A stretch of DNA of 64,000 bases from BACL27 sp964203235 (GCA_964203235.1 CAXNLE010000003.1:1-64000), one strand, 5' to 3'; counted from the first letter of the stretch, positions 34,956 through 44,731 are shown. Notes: generated from the letters alone by a model not told the origin. Numbers and translations: made by a program.

Positions 34956-37040
34956 ATGGCATCACGTGAATATCCTCTTGAAAAATATCGGAACATCGGC
35001 ATCATGGCGCACATCGATGCAGGTAAAACCACGACTACTGAACGCGTTCTTTACTACACCGGTAAGACATACAAGATCGGCGAAGTGCACGAAGGTGCTG
35101 CCGTCATGGACTTCATGGTTCAAGAACAAGAGCGTGGCATCACAATTACTTCGGCTGCGACAACTGCAGTTTGGCGTGGTCACCGCATCAACATCATCGA
35201 TACTCCTGGTCACGTCGACTTCACAATTGAAGTAGAGCGTTCGTTGCGCGTGCTTGACGGCGCTGTTGCCGTGTTCGACTCGGTTGCTGGTGTTGAGCCA
35301 CAAACAGAAACTGTTTGGCGTCAAGCCAATAAATACAAAGTTCCGCGTATGTGTTTCATCAACAAAATGGATCGCACCGGCGCAAACTTTTATCGCACTC
35401 TCGACATGATCAAAGATCGTCTCGCCACAGTGCCGGCTGTATTGCAATTGCCATATGGCGCCGAGGCTGGCTTCAAAGGTTTGATTGACATCGTAAAAAT
35501 GAAATCAATCGTCTGGGATGGCGACGAAAAAGATTCTGAATATCACGAAGAAGAGATTCCTGCCGACTATCTCGACAAAGCCAAAGAGTATCGTGCCGAA
35601 CTATTAGATCTTGTTGCTTCAGAAGACGAACAGCTGATGGAGAAATTCCTTCTCAGTGACGACTTGAGTGAAGAAGATTTACGAATGGGTATTCGTAAAG
35701 GAACTTTGGCTTTCAGTTTTGTGCCGATTCTTTGTGGTTCAGCATTTAAAAACAAAGGTGTACAACAAATGTTGGATGCCGTTGTTGATTACATGCCGTG
35801 CCCACTTGACATTCCGGCCGCAGTTGGTACAAACATTAAAGGTGATGAAAATATCACTCGTGACTCCAATGAAAAGGGCCCATTTGCCGCTTTGGCATTC
35901 AAAATTGTTGCTGACCCATTTGGTCGTTTGACTTACTTCCGTGTTTATTCAGGAACGATCACCAAGGGCGACGAGGTTTATAACTCGGTCAAAGAAAAGC
36001 GTGAACGTGTCGGTCGTTTGTTGTTGATGCATGCAAACCAACGCGAAGACATTGAGTTCGCGATGGCCGGTGACATTGTTGCTGGTCTTGGTTTCAAAGA
36101 TGTAACAACCGGTGACACACTTTGCGATCGCGAAAACCCGATCATTTTAGAGCGAATGATTTTCCCTGAGCCTGTTATCCACGTGGCGATTGAGCCAAAA
36201 ACCAAGAACGATCAAGACAAACTTGGTAAAGCACTTAAGTCTTTGTCTGATGAAGACCCAACTTTCCGTGTGCGTACAGACATCGAAACTGGTCAAACAG
36301 TAATTTCAGGAATGGGTGAGTTGCACCTTGAAATTCTTGTAGACCGTATGCAACGCGAGTTCGCTGTTGATGCAACTGTCGGTAAGCCACAAGTTGCATA
36401 TCGCGAAACGATTACGAAGAAAATTGAGAACATCGAATACCGACACATCAAACAAACTGGTGGTTCTGGACAATTCGCAGTTGTAAAAGTAACGATCGAG
36501 CCAAGTGGCCCGGGCGGCGGATATCAATTTGAAGATGAAATCACCGGTGGTCGAATTCCTCGCGAATATATTCAGCCAGTTAACCAAGGTATTCAATCCG
36601 CACTAGACAACGGCGTGCTCGCCGGGTACCCAACGGTTGACGTAAAAGTTTCACTGATGGACGGTCAGTACCACGACGTTGACTCGAGCGAAATGGCTTT
36701 CAAAATTGCTGGTCAGATGGTATTTCGCAAGGCAGCCCAACTCGCAAAACCTGTGCTTCTTGAGCCGATTATGGCCGTCGAAGTTGTTACTCCAGAGGAC
36801 TACATGGGTGATGTGATTGGTGATCTCTCAAGTCGTCGAGGTCGTATTGAAGGCATGGAAGCAAACGGCAATGCACAAATCGTTAAGTCGCAGGTTCCGC
36901 TTTCCGAAATGTTCGGATACAGTACAGACCTGCGTTCTCGCACACAAGGGCGTGCGACTTATACGATGCAGTTTCATTCGTATCAGCAAGTGCCCGAAGC
37001 AATATCAATAGAAATCATCAAGCGCGTGCGTGGCGAATAG
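34956..37040 (+). CDS. fusA: Elongation factor G
   Basis: 694 residues, translocation GTPase. G1 AHIDAGKTTTTER, switch II DTPGHVDF, G4 NKMDR and G5 GSAF are present, followed by domains II-V ending SYQQVPEAISIEIIKRV. Full length. It lies 29 nt after rpsG and 80 nt before tuf. Confidence 0.99.
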   Translation: MASREYPLEKYRNIGIMAHIDAGKTTTTERVLYYTGKTYKIGEVHEGAAVMDFMVQEQERGITITSAATTAVWRGHRINIIDTPGHVDFTIEVERSLRVLDGAVAVFDSVAGVEPQTETVWRQANKYKVPRMCFINKMDRTGANFYRTLDMIKDRLATVPAVLQLPYGAEAGFKGLIDIVKMKSIVWDGDEKDSEYHEEEIPADYLDKAKEYRAELLDLVASEDEQLMEKFLLSDDLSEEDLRMGIRKGTLAFSFVPILCGSAFKNKGVQQMLDAVVDYMPCPLDIPAAVGTNIKGDENITRDSNEKGPFAALAFKIVADPFGRLTYFRVYSGTITKGDEVYNSVKEKRERVGRLLLMHANQREDIEFAMAGDIVAGLGFKDVTTGDTLCDRENPIILERMIFPEPVIHVAIEPKTKNDQDKLGKALKSLSDEDPTFRVRTDIETGQTVISGMGELHLEILVDRMQREFAVDATVGKPQVAYRETITKKIENIEYRHIKQTGGSGQFAVVKVTIEPSGPGGGYQFEDEITGGRIPREYIQPVNQGIQSALDNGVLAGYPTVDVKVSLMDGQYHDVDSSEMAFKIAGQMVFRKAAQLAKPVLLEPIMAVEVVTPEDYMGDVIGDLSSRRGRIEGMEANGNAQIVKSQVPLSEMFGYSTDLRSRTQGRATYTMQFHSYQQVPEAISIEIIKRVRGE

Positions 37041-37120
37041 CCAGGCAAGCCAAAGTTTCAGAATTAATTACATATACCGACAATTAACGACAATTAAGAC
37101 AATAAATAGGGAGAAGAACA

Positions 37121-38305
37121 ATGAGTAAAGCGAAATTTGAGCGCGTCAAGCCACACGTAAACATCGGAACGATGGGTCACATTGACCACGGCAAAACGAC
37201 ACTTACTGCAGCGATCTCAAAGACACTTGCAAGCAAAGGTCTTGCCGAGTACACACCTTTCGATCAAATCGACAAGGCACCAGAAGAAAAAGCTCGCGGT
37301 ATTACGATCTCGATCGCTCACATTGAGTACAACACCGAGAAGCGTCACTATGCACACGTTGACATGCCAGGTCACGCTGACTACATCAAGAACATGATCA
37401 CCGGTGCTGCTCAAGTAGACGGCGCAATTTTGGTAGTAGCCGCAACTGACGGCCCAATGCCACAAACTCGTGAGCACGTACTTCTTGCTCGCCAAGTTGG
37501 TGTTCCATACATCGTGGTTGCTCTTAACAAGTCAGACTCAGTTGATGACGAAGACATGTTGCAACTTGTTGAAGAAGAAGTTCGTGACTTGCTCACTTCA
37601 TATGAGTTCGACGGCAAGAATTGCCCAGTCGTTCGCGTCTCGGCTCTCAAAGCCCTCGAAGGCGATGCTGCTTGGCAAGAAAAGATCATGGAGCTTATGG
37701 CTGCATGTGATGCTTCGATCCCAGAGCCAAAGCGTGAACTTGACAAGCCATTCTTGATGCCAATTGAAGACGTGTTTACGATCACTGGTCGTGGAACAGT
37801 AGTAACTGGCAAAGTAGAGCAAGGGAAAGTTCACACTGGTGACGAAATTGAAATCGTTGGACTCCGTGACACACAAAAGACTGTTTGCACCGGCGTAGAA
37901 ATGTTCCGCAAGCTACTCGACGAAGGTCAAGCAGGTGACAACATTGGTGCGCTTCTTCGTGGAACAAAGAAAGAAGATGTTGAGCGCGGTCAAGTGTTGT
38001 GCGCACCAGGTTCAATTACCCCGCACACAAACTTTGAAGGTCAGGTCTACGTGTTGAAGAAGGAGGAAGGCGGACGTCATAAGCCTTTCTTTAATAACTA
38101 CCGACCTCAGTTTTTCTTTCGAACAACTGACGTAACAGGCACTGTTGAACTTCCAAAAGGCACAGAAATGGTTATGCCTGGCGACAATGTTTCAATGACT
38201 GTTGAACTCGGCAAGGCAATCGCCATGGTTGAAGGTCTTCGATTCGCAATTCGCGAAGGTGGCCGCACGGTTGGTGCTGGTCGCGTAACGAAGATTCTCA
38301 AGTAG
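37121..38305 (+). CDS. tuf: Elongation factor Tu
   Basis: 394 residues, delivers aminoacyl-tRNA. GHIDHGKTTLTAAI (G1), DMPGHADYIKNM (G3; Met where Cys is common, DCPGH), and ALNKSD (G4, N-K-x-D) are intact; GRVTKILK ends domain III. SD GGGAG. Highly expressed gene. rpsJ follows after 25 nt. Confidence 0.99.
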   Translation: MSKAKFERVKPHVNIGTMGHIDHGKTTLTAAISKTLASKGLAEYTPFDQIDKAPEEKARGITISIAHIEYNTEKRHYAHVDMPGHADYIKNMITGAAQVDGAILVVAATDGPMPQTREHVLLARQVGVPYIVVALNKSDSVDDEDMLQLVEEEVRDLLTSYEFDGKNCPVVRVSALKALEGDAAWQEKIMELMAACDASIPEPKRELDKPFLMPIEDVFTITGRGTVVTGKVEQGKVHTGDEIEIVGLRDTQKTVCTGVEMFRKLLDEGQAGDNIGALLRGTKKEDVERGQVLCAPGSITPHTNFEGQVYVLKKEEGGRHKPFFNNYRPQFFFRTTDVTGTVELPKGTEMVMPGDNVSMTVELGKAIAMVEGLRFAIREGGRTVGAGRVTKILK

Positions 38306-38330
38306 AACGTTTTAGAACCGGTTCATCCTG

Positions 38331-38645
38331 ATGGCACAAAGCATCCGCATCCGTCTCAAGGCGTTCGATCACCAGAACATTGACGAATCTGCGAAGAAGA
38401 TCGTTGAAACTGTGACTCGCACGAGTGCGACGGTGCGTGGACCGATTCCATTACCAACTGACAAGCATCGCTTCACAGTTATTCGTGGTCCACACGTTGA
38501 TAAAGATTCGCGTGAACATTTCGAGATGCGGATTCACAAACGCTTGATTGACATTGTTGATCCAAACGCTAAGACGATTGACAGTCTTCAACGTTTAGAG
38601 CTTCCTGCCGGCGTTGACATCGAAATCAAAATCCAAAACTCTTAA
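38331..38645 (+). CDS. rpsJ: 30S ribosomal protein S10
   Basis: 104 residues with IRIRLKAFDHQNIDESA and GPIPLPTDKHRFTVIRGPHV. It normally starts the S10 operon and is followed by rplC. Here a repeat tract, a methyltransferase and a protease lie between it and rplC. Confidence 0.98.
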   Translation: MAQSIRIRLKAFDHQNIDESAKKIVETVTRTSATVRGPIPLPTDKHRFTVIRGPHVDKDSREHFEMRIHKRLIDIVDPNAKTIDSLQRLELPAGVDIEIKIQNS

Positions 38646-38654
38646 CAACAACAT

Positions 38655-38721
38655 TGGGTCTAGTTTTGGGTCTAGTTTTTAGATCTAGTTCTAGTTTCTA
38701 GATCTAGGGTTTAGATCTAGT
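38655..38721 (+). repeat. TCTAG-rich repeat tract after rpsJ
   Basis: Seven copies of TCTAG occur within 62 nt (38659-38720), first as GGTCTAGTTTT units, then as three copies of the palindrome TAGATCTA (38680-38687, 38699-38706, 38712-38719). It fills the gap between rpsJ and the next methyltransferase. It could be a slippage-made array, a protein-binding site or a breakpoint scar. No family recognised. Confidence 0.75.
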
Positions 38722-38731
38722 CTTTAAATCG

Positions 38732-39853
38732 ATGCAGTGCATTTATTGCGAGAGCGAAAATTTGGCGAGAGTGCCATCATTCTCAGACTTTCGCACGATT
38801 ACTTCAGACGTTAAACCATGGCGTCGTGGTTTGAACATCGCTATTTGCAAAGATTGCGGGTTTCCGCAGGCCGAGGTAAATGATGAGTGGCAGAAATCTG
38901 CATCCGAAATTTATAGCGATTACGCGTCGTATTATCAGACCAGCGACAACGACCAAACGGTGTTCATTGATGGCGCAGCGTCGGGTCGCGGAGATCTGTT
39001 TGTTGATTCAGTAGTTAAAACAAGCCAAACCAAACAGGGCGGCGCAGTTCTTGATTTTGGATGTGGCGCAGGCACATTGCTTTGGTCATTTGCAAAGCTA
39101 AGGAGCGATTTTAATCTTTTTGGTTTTGACCTTGATGATCGCGAGTTGAAAAAACTTTCAGCAATACCAAACTTCAAAAAACTTCTTGTTGGTGAACTTG
39201 ATAAAAGTTTGAAATTTGATTTGATTTCGATGTCGCATTCGCTTGAACATCTCGTTTCACCGATTGAGACAATGAAATTGCTAGGTGCAATGTTGAACGA
39301 AAATGGACATCTCGTTATTGCGGTTCCGGATTGCTCAAAAGACCCGTTTAAGTTGCTGATCGCCGACCACTGTTCGCATTTTTCGGTGGCGACACTTGAA
39401 ATATTTCTTGAAAATTCAGGTTTTGAAGTTGTTCGAATTGAGTCTCGAATTGAAACTCGCGAGTGTTGGGCCGTTTGTAAGCCCAGCAAAACAGCAAAGA
39501 CTACAAACAGCGCAAACCTAGACACTGCATGGGTTGGTGGCTCAGTTCGTTGGTTGAACGAAGTGAAAGAACACGCAAGTTTGCTGGCGAAATCAAAGTC
39601 TTTTGGCATATTCGGAACGTCAATTAATGCTTTATGGCTATTCGGAGAGTTAGAACTAGATGTCAAGTTTTTTGTTGATGAAGACCCATCTCGAGTTGGC
39701 AAAAAGCTATACGGAAGACCTGTAATTGATCCAAGTCAAGTTCTTTCTGGCTCAACGGTTTATTTGCCTTTCATTACTTCTCTTGCCGAGAAAATCGCGA
39801 CCAGGCTAAATAATCAGGGCATCATTTGGGCTGCACCGCCTGATTTTGTATAA
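38732..39853 (+). CDS. SAM-dependent methyltransferase with N-terminal Cys-rich domain
   Basis: 373 residues. The N-terminus MQCIYCES..ICKDCGF is a zinc-ribbon-like C-x2-C pair, as in C-methyltransferases of nucleotide sugars. The central SAM domain has VLDFGCGAGTLLWSFA (about residues 107-122), FGFDLDDRE and SHSLEHLVSP. The C-terminal ~110 residues (SFGIFGTSINALW, DEDPSRVGKKLYGRPVI) look like the Rossmann-like domain found behind such methyltransferases. A role in sugar C- or O-methylation is likely. It sits inside the normally contiguous S10 operon. Confidence 0.82.
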   Translation: MQCIYCESENLARVPSFSDFRTITSDVKPWRRGLNIAICKDCGFPQAEVNDEWQKSASEIYSDYASYYQTSDNDQTVFIDGAASGRGDLFVDSVVKTSQTKQGGAVLDFGCGAGTLLWSFAKLRSDFNLFGFDLDDRELKKLSAIPNFKKLLVGELDKSLKFDLISMSHSLEHLVSPIETMKLLGAMLNENGHLVIAVPDCSKDPFKLLIADHCSHFSVATLEIFLENSGFEVVRIESRIETRECWAVCKPSKTAKTTNSANLDTAWVGGSVRWLNEVKEHASLLAKSKSFGIFGTSINALWLFGELELDVKFFVDEDPSRVGKKLYGRPVIDPSQVLSGSTVYLPFITSLAEKIATRLNNQGIIWAAPPDFV

Positions 39854-39916
39854 GAATTTTTTAAGACTTTCAGTGTTATGTAAAAATTTGCATGTAATTA
39901 ACGATAGAAATTATTC

Positions 39917-41140
39917 ATGAGCGATTACACGCAAATTGATTCAACCTCACACGAAGAACAGCGCGATCAAGGTTCATCAAAGTTACCGCCACCTTCGTTG
40001 GCGCAATTCAACGGTCACCAGCATTCTTCACAGAATAATTCTTCTGGTCCGAGACGAGGTCGTGCAATTTTGGGGCTGGCAGTTTTCGCTTCATTGTTTG
40101 GCTTAATCGGTGGATTCGTTGGCGCATATGTTGAGCGAGAGACAAATTTAAGAGACGCAAATTCGGCCGCAACGGTTACTCAAGTTACTTCGGCGCCAGT
40201 TGTTGTTGCATCGGGCAGCAACAATGTGGCTGATACTTTGATTTTGTCAGTCGCGACGCGACTCGCCAACAGTGTTGTCACGGTTTTGTCGACTTTGGGC
40301 GATGCCGATGTAGGTGGCCGTTCGGTCGGTACTGGGGTTGTGCTCACATCAAATGGTGAGATTTTGACAAATGCGCATGTTGTTGAAGGCGCAACCTCGG
40401 TGGTCGTGCGTTTTGCCGGGGAGACCGAACCTCGCGTAGCGAAAATCTTGGCGACTGATATCGGCAACGATCTCGCACTAATTAAAGTAGAAGTAACTGG
40501 TTTGGTTGCCGCAACTTTTGCAGAACCTGGCAGCGTAAAAATTGGTGATGCTGTAATCGCAATTGGCTATGCACTTGCCCTCGATGGCGGTCCGACGGTC
40601 ACGTCAGGCATCGTCTCAGCAATGAAGCGCACAATTGAGACAGAGTCTGGGGCGCTGAACTCTTTGATTCAGACTGATGCGGCGATTTCTTCGGGCAATT
40701 CGGGTGGGCCGTTAGTTAACTTGAAAGGTGAGGTGGTTGGCATTAATACTGCTGTGGCACGCGGAGATTCAGAGTCGGCCGCGACCAACATCGGATTTTC
40801 AATTTCGGTGGATGAAGTTTTAATTGTGATTGAGCAACTTCGTGCTCAGGCGAACGGAGTTGAACGTCTTGAGGGTTTTTTGGGTGTCGGCTTGACCGGC
40901 CGCGAAGACGGTGGTCAAGGAGCAATTATTACCGATGTTAGAGCGGGGTCACCGGCTGATGGCGCTGGCATTGTCGTCAATGACATAGTGCTATCGGTAG
41001 ATGGTGAACCAATCGATGGGCAGGCTGGTCTCGTGGCGGCTATTCGCGATGCGGTTCCTGGTCAGAAAGTTAAAATTGAGATTTCACGAGCTGGCGAAAG
41101 AATGACCTTCGAAGCCACCTTGGCCGCTCGAACGAACTAA
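39917..41140 (+). CDS. HtrA-type membrane-anchored serine protease with PDZ domain
   Basis: 407 residues. A cytoplasmic N-terminus (~50) is followed by one membrane segment (AILGLAVFASLFGLIGGFVGA), then a trypsin-like domain outside with triad His154 (LTNAHVVEGA), Asp185 (DIGNDLALIKV) and Ser262 (SSGNSGGPLV). A C-terminal PDZ domain (from ~310, GFLGVGLTGRE to KVKIEISRAGE) follows. It is expected to degrade misfolded envelope proteins. It lies between rpsJ and rplC with its own upstream gap of 63 nt. Confidence 0.92.
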   Translation: MSDYTQIDSTSHEEQRDQGSSKLPPPSLAQFNGHQHSSQNNSSGPRRGRAILGLAVFASLFGLIGGFVGAYVERETNLRDANSAATVTQVTSAPVVVASGSNNVADTLILSVATRLANSVVTVLSTLGDADVGGRSVGTGVVLTSNGEILTNAHVVEGATSVVVRFAGETEPRVAKILATDIGNDLALIKVEVTGLVAATFAEPGSVKIGDAVIAIGYALALDGGPTVTSGIVSAMKRTIETESGALNSLIQTDAAISSGNSGGPLVNLKGEVVGINTAVARGDSESAATNIGFSISVDEVLIVIEQLRAQANGVERLEGFLGVGLTGREDGGQGAIITDVRAGSPADGAGIVVNDIVLSVDGEPIDGQAGLVAAIRDAVPGQKVKIEISRAGERMTFEATLAARTN

Positions 41141-41422
41141 CTAGCCAGAAATACAGCCCGAAAATCTAGCAATTTTTATCGTTTGCTGTTTGGGGAGCAG
41201 AATTTAGGGGGATAGAGTAAAGAGTTCGTTCGTGGCCTTGGTTTTACCAAGTCGCAAACGGAGAGATCAATTCAAAAAATTGATGTCTGTGTGCGCCCGT
41301 GTTATTTGCGAGTACCTCACAGCGAAAACTACAAAAGTGCTCCGCAGGCCTCGGCCGCGCGGAGCATTTGTGCGAATATACGAATTATTTTATTAAACAT
41401 TTCGAGAAAAGGTTTTGGCCTC
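41141..41422 (+). promoter_or_regulatory. rplC leader region with hairpin
   Basis: 282 nt without a gene upstream of rplC. It contains a hairpin TGCTCCGC/GCGGAGCA (41338-41366) with a 13-nt loop, followed by TTTG. As rpsJ is separated from rplC, this gap probably carries the promoter and possibly an attenuator for the rplC-onward operon. I could not assign -35/-10 boxes. Confidence 0.5.
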
Positions 41423-42094
41423 ATGGCACAAAAAGCGATCGTCGGCGAAAAAGTCGGCATGACACAAGTATGGAGTGACGACCAACGCGTCGTGCCCGTC
41501 ACCGTGTTAAGAATTGAGCCAGCTCGAATTGTCCAGGTTAAAACTGGCGCAACCGATGGTTACACCGCGTTGCAAGTGACATACGGGCAGCGAGATCCAA
41601 AAAAACTAAATAAAGCAGAGGCTGGTCATTTCGCACCTAAGAGCGGATCGCGCAATGTTGCCGCGGGCCGTCGTTTGATTGAGTTGCGTCTTGACTCGGT
41701 AGATGGTTTTGAAGTCGGCCAAGAAATCAAAGTTGACACTCTTGTTGTCGGCGAGCGCGTCGACGTGACGGCAGTTAGCCGCGGTAAAGGTTTCGCCGGA
41801 ACGATGAAGCGTCACAACTTCAGTGGTCAAGGCGCGAGTCACGGTAACCACAAGCATCACCGCACACCAGGCTCAATTGGCTCTTGTACATTTCCTGGTC
41901 GAGTGTTTAAAGGTTTGCGAATGTCTGGCCACATGGGTCACGAGCAAGTTACAACCCTCAATCTTGAAGTTGTTCAAGCAGATCTTGAAAGAAACCTCTT
42001 GCTAGTTAAAGGCTCTGTTCCTGGTCCAAACGGTGGTGTAGTAATTATCCGCAATGCTGTCAAGGCTCCATCTAGCCAAGGGGCCAAGGAGTAG
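41423..42094 (+). CDS. rplC: 50S ribosomal protein L3
   Basis: 223 residues from ATG 41423 (MAQKAIVGEKVGMTQVW). An in-frame ORF back to 41291 lies in the leader and is not L3-like. The central extension contains the conserved FSGQGASHGNHKHHRTPGSI, with the glutamine that is methylated in some bacteria. First gene of the L3-L4-L23-L2 run. Confidence 0.98.
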   Translation: MAQKAIVGEKVGMTQVWSDDQRVVPVTVLRIEPARIVQVKTGATDGYTALQVTYGQRDPKKLNKAEAGHFAPKSGSRNVAAGRRLIELRLDSVDGFEVGQEIKVDTLVVGERVDVTAVSRGKGFAGTMKRHNFSGQGASHGNHKHHRTPGSIGSCTFPGRVFKGLRMSGHMGHEQVTTLNLEVVQADLERNLLLVKGSVPGPNGGVVIIRNAVKAPSSQGAKE

Positions 42095-42096
42095 TC

Positions 42097-42717
42097 ATGG
42101 CAAAGATTGAAATGAAAAACGCTGACGGCAAAAAAGCCGCATCAATCGAAGTTGCTGACTCGATGTTCGGTATCACGCCAAACATTCCGGTAATGCACCA
42201 AGTGGTCGTTGCACAACTTGCGCACCGTCGTTCTGGTACTCAAAGTACAAAGACTCGCTCTGAAGTTCGCGGTGGCGGTAAAAAACCGTTCAAGCAAAAA
42301 GGTACTGGTAACGCACGTCAAGGTTCAATTCGCGCCCCGCATTTCAGCGGTGGTGGTGTGGCTCTTGGGCCAAAGCCGCGCAAGTATTCTCAGCGCACAC
42401 CAAAGAAAATGATTCAACTTGCATTGCGCTCTGCGCTATCAGATCGCATGAGTGAGAACAAAATTGTTGTCGTTGAAGATTGGGGCTTTGCAGCACCGAG
42501 TACGAAAGCTGCATCAGCGGCGATTTCTGCTTTGGGCATGTCGGGTCGAGTGATGATCGTGCTCGAGCGCAAAGATGAAAGCGCATGGAAGAGTTTCCGT
42601 AATCTCACAGATGTTCATGTGCTAAGCACACAAGAACTCAATGCATACGACATTTTATGCAACGACTGGATCGTGTTTACAAAAACAAGCCTGCCGGCAA
42701 TGGAGGCTGCAAAGTGA
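42097..42717 (+). CDS. rplD: 50S ribosomal protein L4
   Basis: 206 residues. KTRSEVRGGGKKPFKQKGTG, then ARQGSIRAPHFSGGGVALGP, form the exit-tunnel loop. In some bacteria L4 represses its own operon. It starts 2 nt after rplC and overlaps rplW by 4 nt. Confidence 0.98.
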   Translation: MAKIEMKNADGKKAASIEVADSMFGITPNIPVMHQVVVAQLAHRRSGTQSTKTRSEVRGGGKKPFKQKGTGNARQGSIRAPHFSGGGVALGPKPRKYSQRTPKKMIQLALRSALSDRMSENKIVVVEDWGFAAPSTKAASAAISALGMSGRVMIVLERKDESAWKSFRNLTDVHVLSTQELNAYDILCNDWIVFTKTSLPAMEAAK

Positions 42718-43004
42718 AAGACCCACGCGACATTATTCTTCGACCAGTTGTTAGTGAGAAAAGTTATTCGCTTATCGACAAGGGCACGTACACATTTGAA
42801 GTTCATCAAGATGCAACAAAGCCAGAGATTCGCGATGCAGTGCAATCAATTTGGGGTGTCAAAGTAACTCGCGTAAACACGATTAACCGTCCAGGCAAAC
42901 GTCGCATTACACGCGGCACAAACCGAATTGGTGTTCGTGACGGATCAAAGCGCGCAATTGTCACTTTAGAAGCCGGAAATCAAATTCCGTTGTTCGAGAA
43001 CTAA
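42714..43004 (+). CDS. rplW: 50S ribosomal protein L23
   Basis: 96 residues from GTG 42714 (KDPRDIILRPVVSEKSYSL), overlapping rplD by GTGA. It docks signal recognition particle and trigger factor at the tunnel exit. Earlier in-frame starts lie inside rplD. Confidence 0.97.
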   Translation: MKDPRDIILRPVVSEKSYSLIDKGTYTFEVHQDATKPEIRDAVQSIWGVKVTRVNTINRPGKRRITRGTNRIGVRDGSKRAIVTLEAGNQIPLFEN

Positions 43005-43025
43005 TCAAGTAAGGACCGACTCAAG

Positions 43026-43862
43026 ATGCCAATTCGTAAACGCCGTCCGACGAGCCCAGGCCGTCGATTTCAGACAGTTTCTGACTTCAGTGAAATCACC
43101 AAGACGACACCAGAAAAGTCGTTGCTCGCACCAAAGCCATCTCGCGGAGGTCGTAACGCTCATGGTCGAATCACTTCTCGTCACCAAGGTGGCGGACACA
43201 AACAGCAGTATCGCATGGTCGACTTCAAGCGTGGCAAAGATGAGTGCGGCGCAAAAGTAGCAGCAATTGAATATGACCCGAACCGCACATGTCGTATTGC
43301 GTTGTTGCATTACAACGACGGAACAAAGGCATACATTCTTGCGCCAAAGGGTCTTGAAGTTGGCGCTCGCGTAGAGAGCGGACCAAAAGCAGACATCGTT
43401 GTTGGCAATGCATTGCCACTTCGTTTCATGCCAGTTGGTACAACTGTTCACAACATTGAAATGCGTCCTGGCCAAGGTGGTAAAATTGCTCGTTCAGCCG
43501 GAATGGCAGTTCAGTTGGTTGCAAAAGAAGGTTTGTATGCCACTTTGCGAATGCCATCAAGTGAAATGCGTCGTGTTCCAATTGATTGTCGCGCCACAGT
43601 TGGTGAAATCGGAAACTCAGAGCACGAGCAGATCAAAATTGGTAAAGCCGGTCGTAATCGCTGGAAGGGTGTTCGCCCACAATCGCGTGGTGTTGTAATG
43701 AACCCAGTTGACCACCCCCTTGGTGGTGGCGAAGGAAAAACTTCTGGTGGTCGTCCACCGGTTTCTCCATGGGGTAAGCCAGAGCGTCGTACTCGTAACA
43801 AGAACAAGTCGTCGCAACAAATGATTGTTCGTCGTCGTCGATCCGGAAAGGCACGAGGTTAA
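43026..43862 (+). CDS. rplB: 50S ribosomal protein L2
   Basis: 278 residues, peptidyl-transferase-centre protein. GRNAHGRITSRHQGGGHKQ and the C-terminal MNPVDHPLGGGEGKTSGG with the essential histidine are intact. Confidence 0.99.
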   Translation: MPIRKRRPTSPGRRFQTVSDFSEITKTTPEKSLLAPKPSRGGRNAHGRITSRHQGGGHKQQYRMVDFKRGKDECGAKVAAIEYDPNRTCRIALLHYNDGTKAYILAPKGLEVGARVESGPKADIVVGNALPLRFMPVGTTVHNIEMRPGQGGKIARSAGMAVQLVAKEGLYATLRMPSSEMRRVPIDCRATVGEIGNSEHEQIKIGKAGRNRWKGVRPQSRGVVMNPVDHPLGGGEGKTSGGRPPVSPWGKPERRTRNKNKSSQQMIVRRRRSGKARG

Positions 43863-43865
43863 ATA

Positions 43866-44168
43866 ATGTCACGCAGTCTTAAAAAAGGTCCGTTTGTTGA
43901 TGAGCACCTTCTCAAAAAATTGGATGCAATGAACGCAAGTGGTGACCGCAAGGTCATCAAAACTTGGTCGCGTCGTAGCACGATCATCCCAGACATGTTG
44001 GGCCATACATTCGCAGTTCACGACGGACGCAAGCACATTCCGGTTTACATCAGTGAGTCAATGGTTGGGCACAAACTCGGCGAGTTCTCACCGACTCGAA
44101 CATTTAAGTTTCACCAAAGTCAAGAAAAAGCAGCGGCTGCAGCAGCGGCATCAGCAGGCAAGCCATGA
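43866..44168 (+). CDS. rpsS: 30S ribosomal protein S19
   Basis: 100 residues. MSRSLKKGPFVDEHLLKKL, then TWSRRSTIIPDMLGHTFAVH and KLGEFSPTRTF. A short Ala-rich tail extends the usual C-terminus. It overlaps rplV by 4 nt. Confidence 0.98.
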   Translation: MSRSLKKGPFVDEHLLKKLDAMNASGDRKVIKTWSRRSTIIPDMLGHTFAVHDGRKHIPVYISESMVGHKLGEFSPTRTFKFHQSQEKAAAAAAASAGKP

Positions 44169-44731
44169 CCGGTCCAAAACTAAACGAAGCAACACGAGTT
44201 GCAGGTATTTCAAGTGGGTTTCGCGCTTCAACGCGTTTTGCTCGGTTGTCACCATCAAAGGTTCGTGTGGTTTTAAATCTTGTTCGCGGCATGGATGTTA
44301 AATCTGCCGATGACTTGTTGCGATTAACAGATCGTGACTCGGCACACATCGTGCGCAAGTTGCTTGCCTCGGCAATCGCCAACGCAACAAATAACTTTGA
44401 GCAAAATGCCGAAGAGCTTTACATCAAGGCATGTTTTGCCGATGCAGGGCCAACGCTCAAGCGTTTCCGTCCTCGCGCTAAAGGCAGTTCGGCCGCAATT
44501 TTTAAGCGCACTAGCCACATCACGATCGTTGTCGACAAACTCAGCGATGCAGCACTAGCAATTCGCGAAACACAAAGTGAGTCACGCGGTGGGGCAGAAT
44601 CTGCTCGACGTCGTGATCGCGTTGAAGCAAGTCGCGCTCGTTCACAAAAATCAAAAGCAGCAGCACCAGACGCCGATGCAAATGCAGATGCGCCAGTTGA
44701 TGCCGAAACAGAAACAGCGACGGAGAATTAA
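44165..44731 (+). CDS. rplV: 50S ribosomal protein L22
   Basis: 188 residues; the L22 core ends near residue 128 (RTSHITIVVD). A low-complexity tail of ~60 residues rich in Arg, Ala, Asp and Glu follows. Such tails are common in actinobacterial L22. Overlaps rpsS (ATGA) and abuts rpsC. Confidence 0.97.
   Translation: MTGPKLNEATRVAGISSGFRASTRFARLSPSKVRVVLNLVRGMDVKSADDLLRLTDRDSAHIVRKLLASAIANATNNFEQNAEELYIKACFADAGPTLKRFRPRAKGSSAAIFKRTSHITIVVDKLSDAALAIRETQSESRGGAESARRRDRVEASRARSQKSKAAAPDADANADAPVDAETETATEN

Noticed and set aside
41291..41422. N-terminal extension of L3 reaching into the leader
   Set aside because: The extra 44 residues are not L3-like, and ATG 41423 gives the standard N-terminus.
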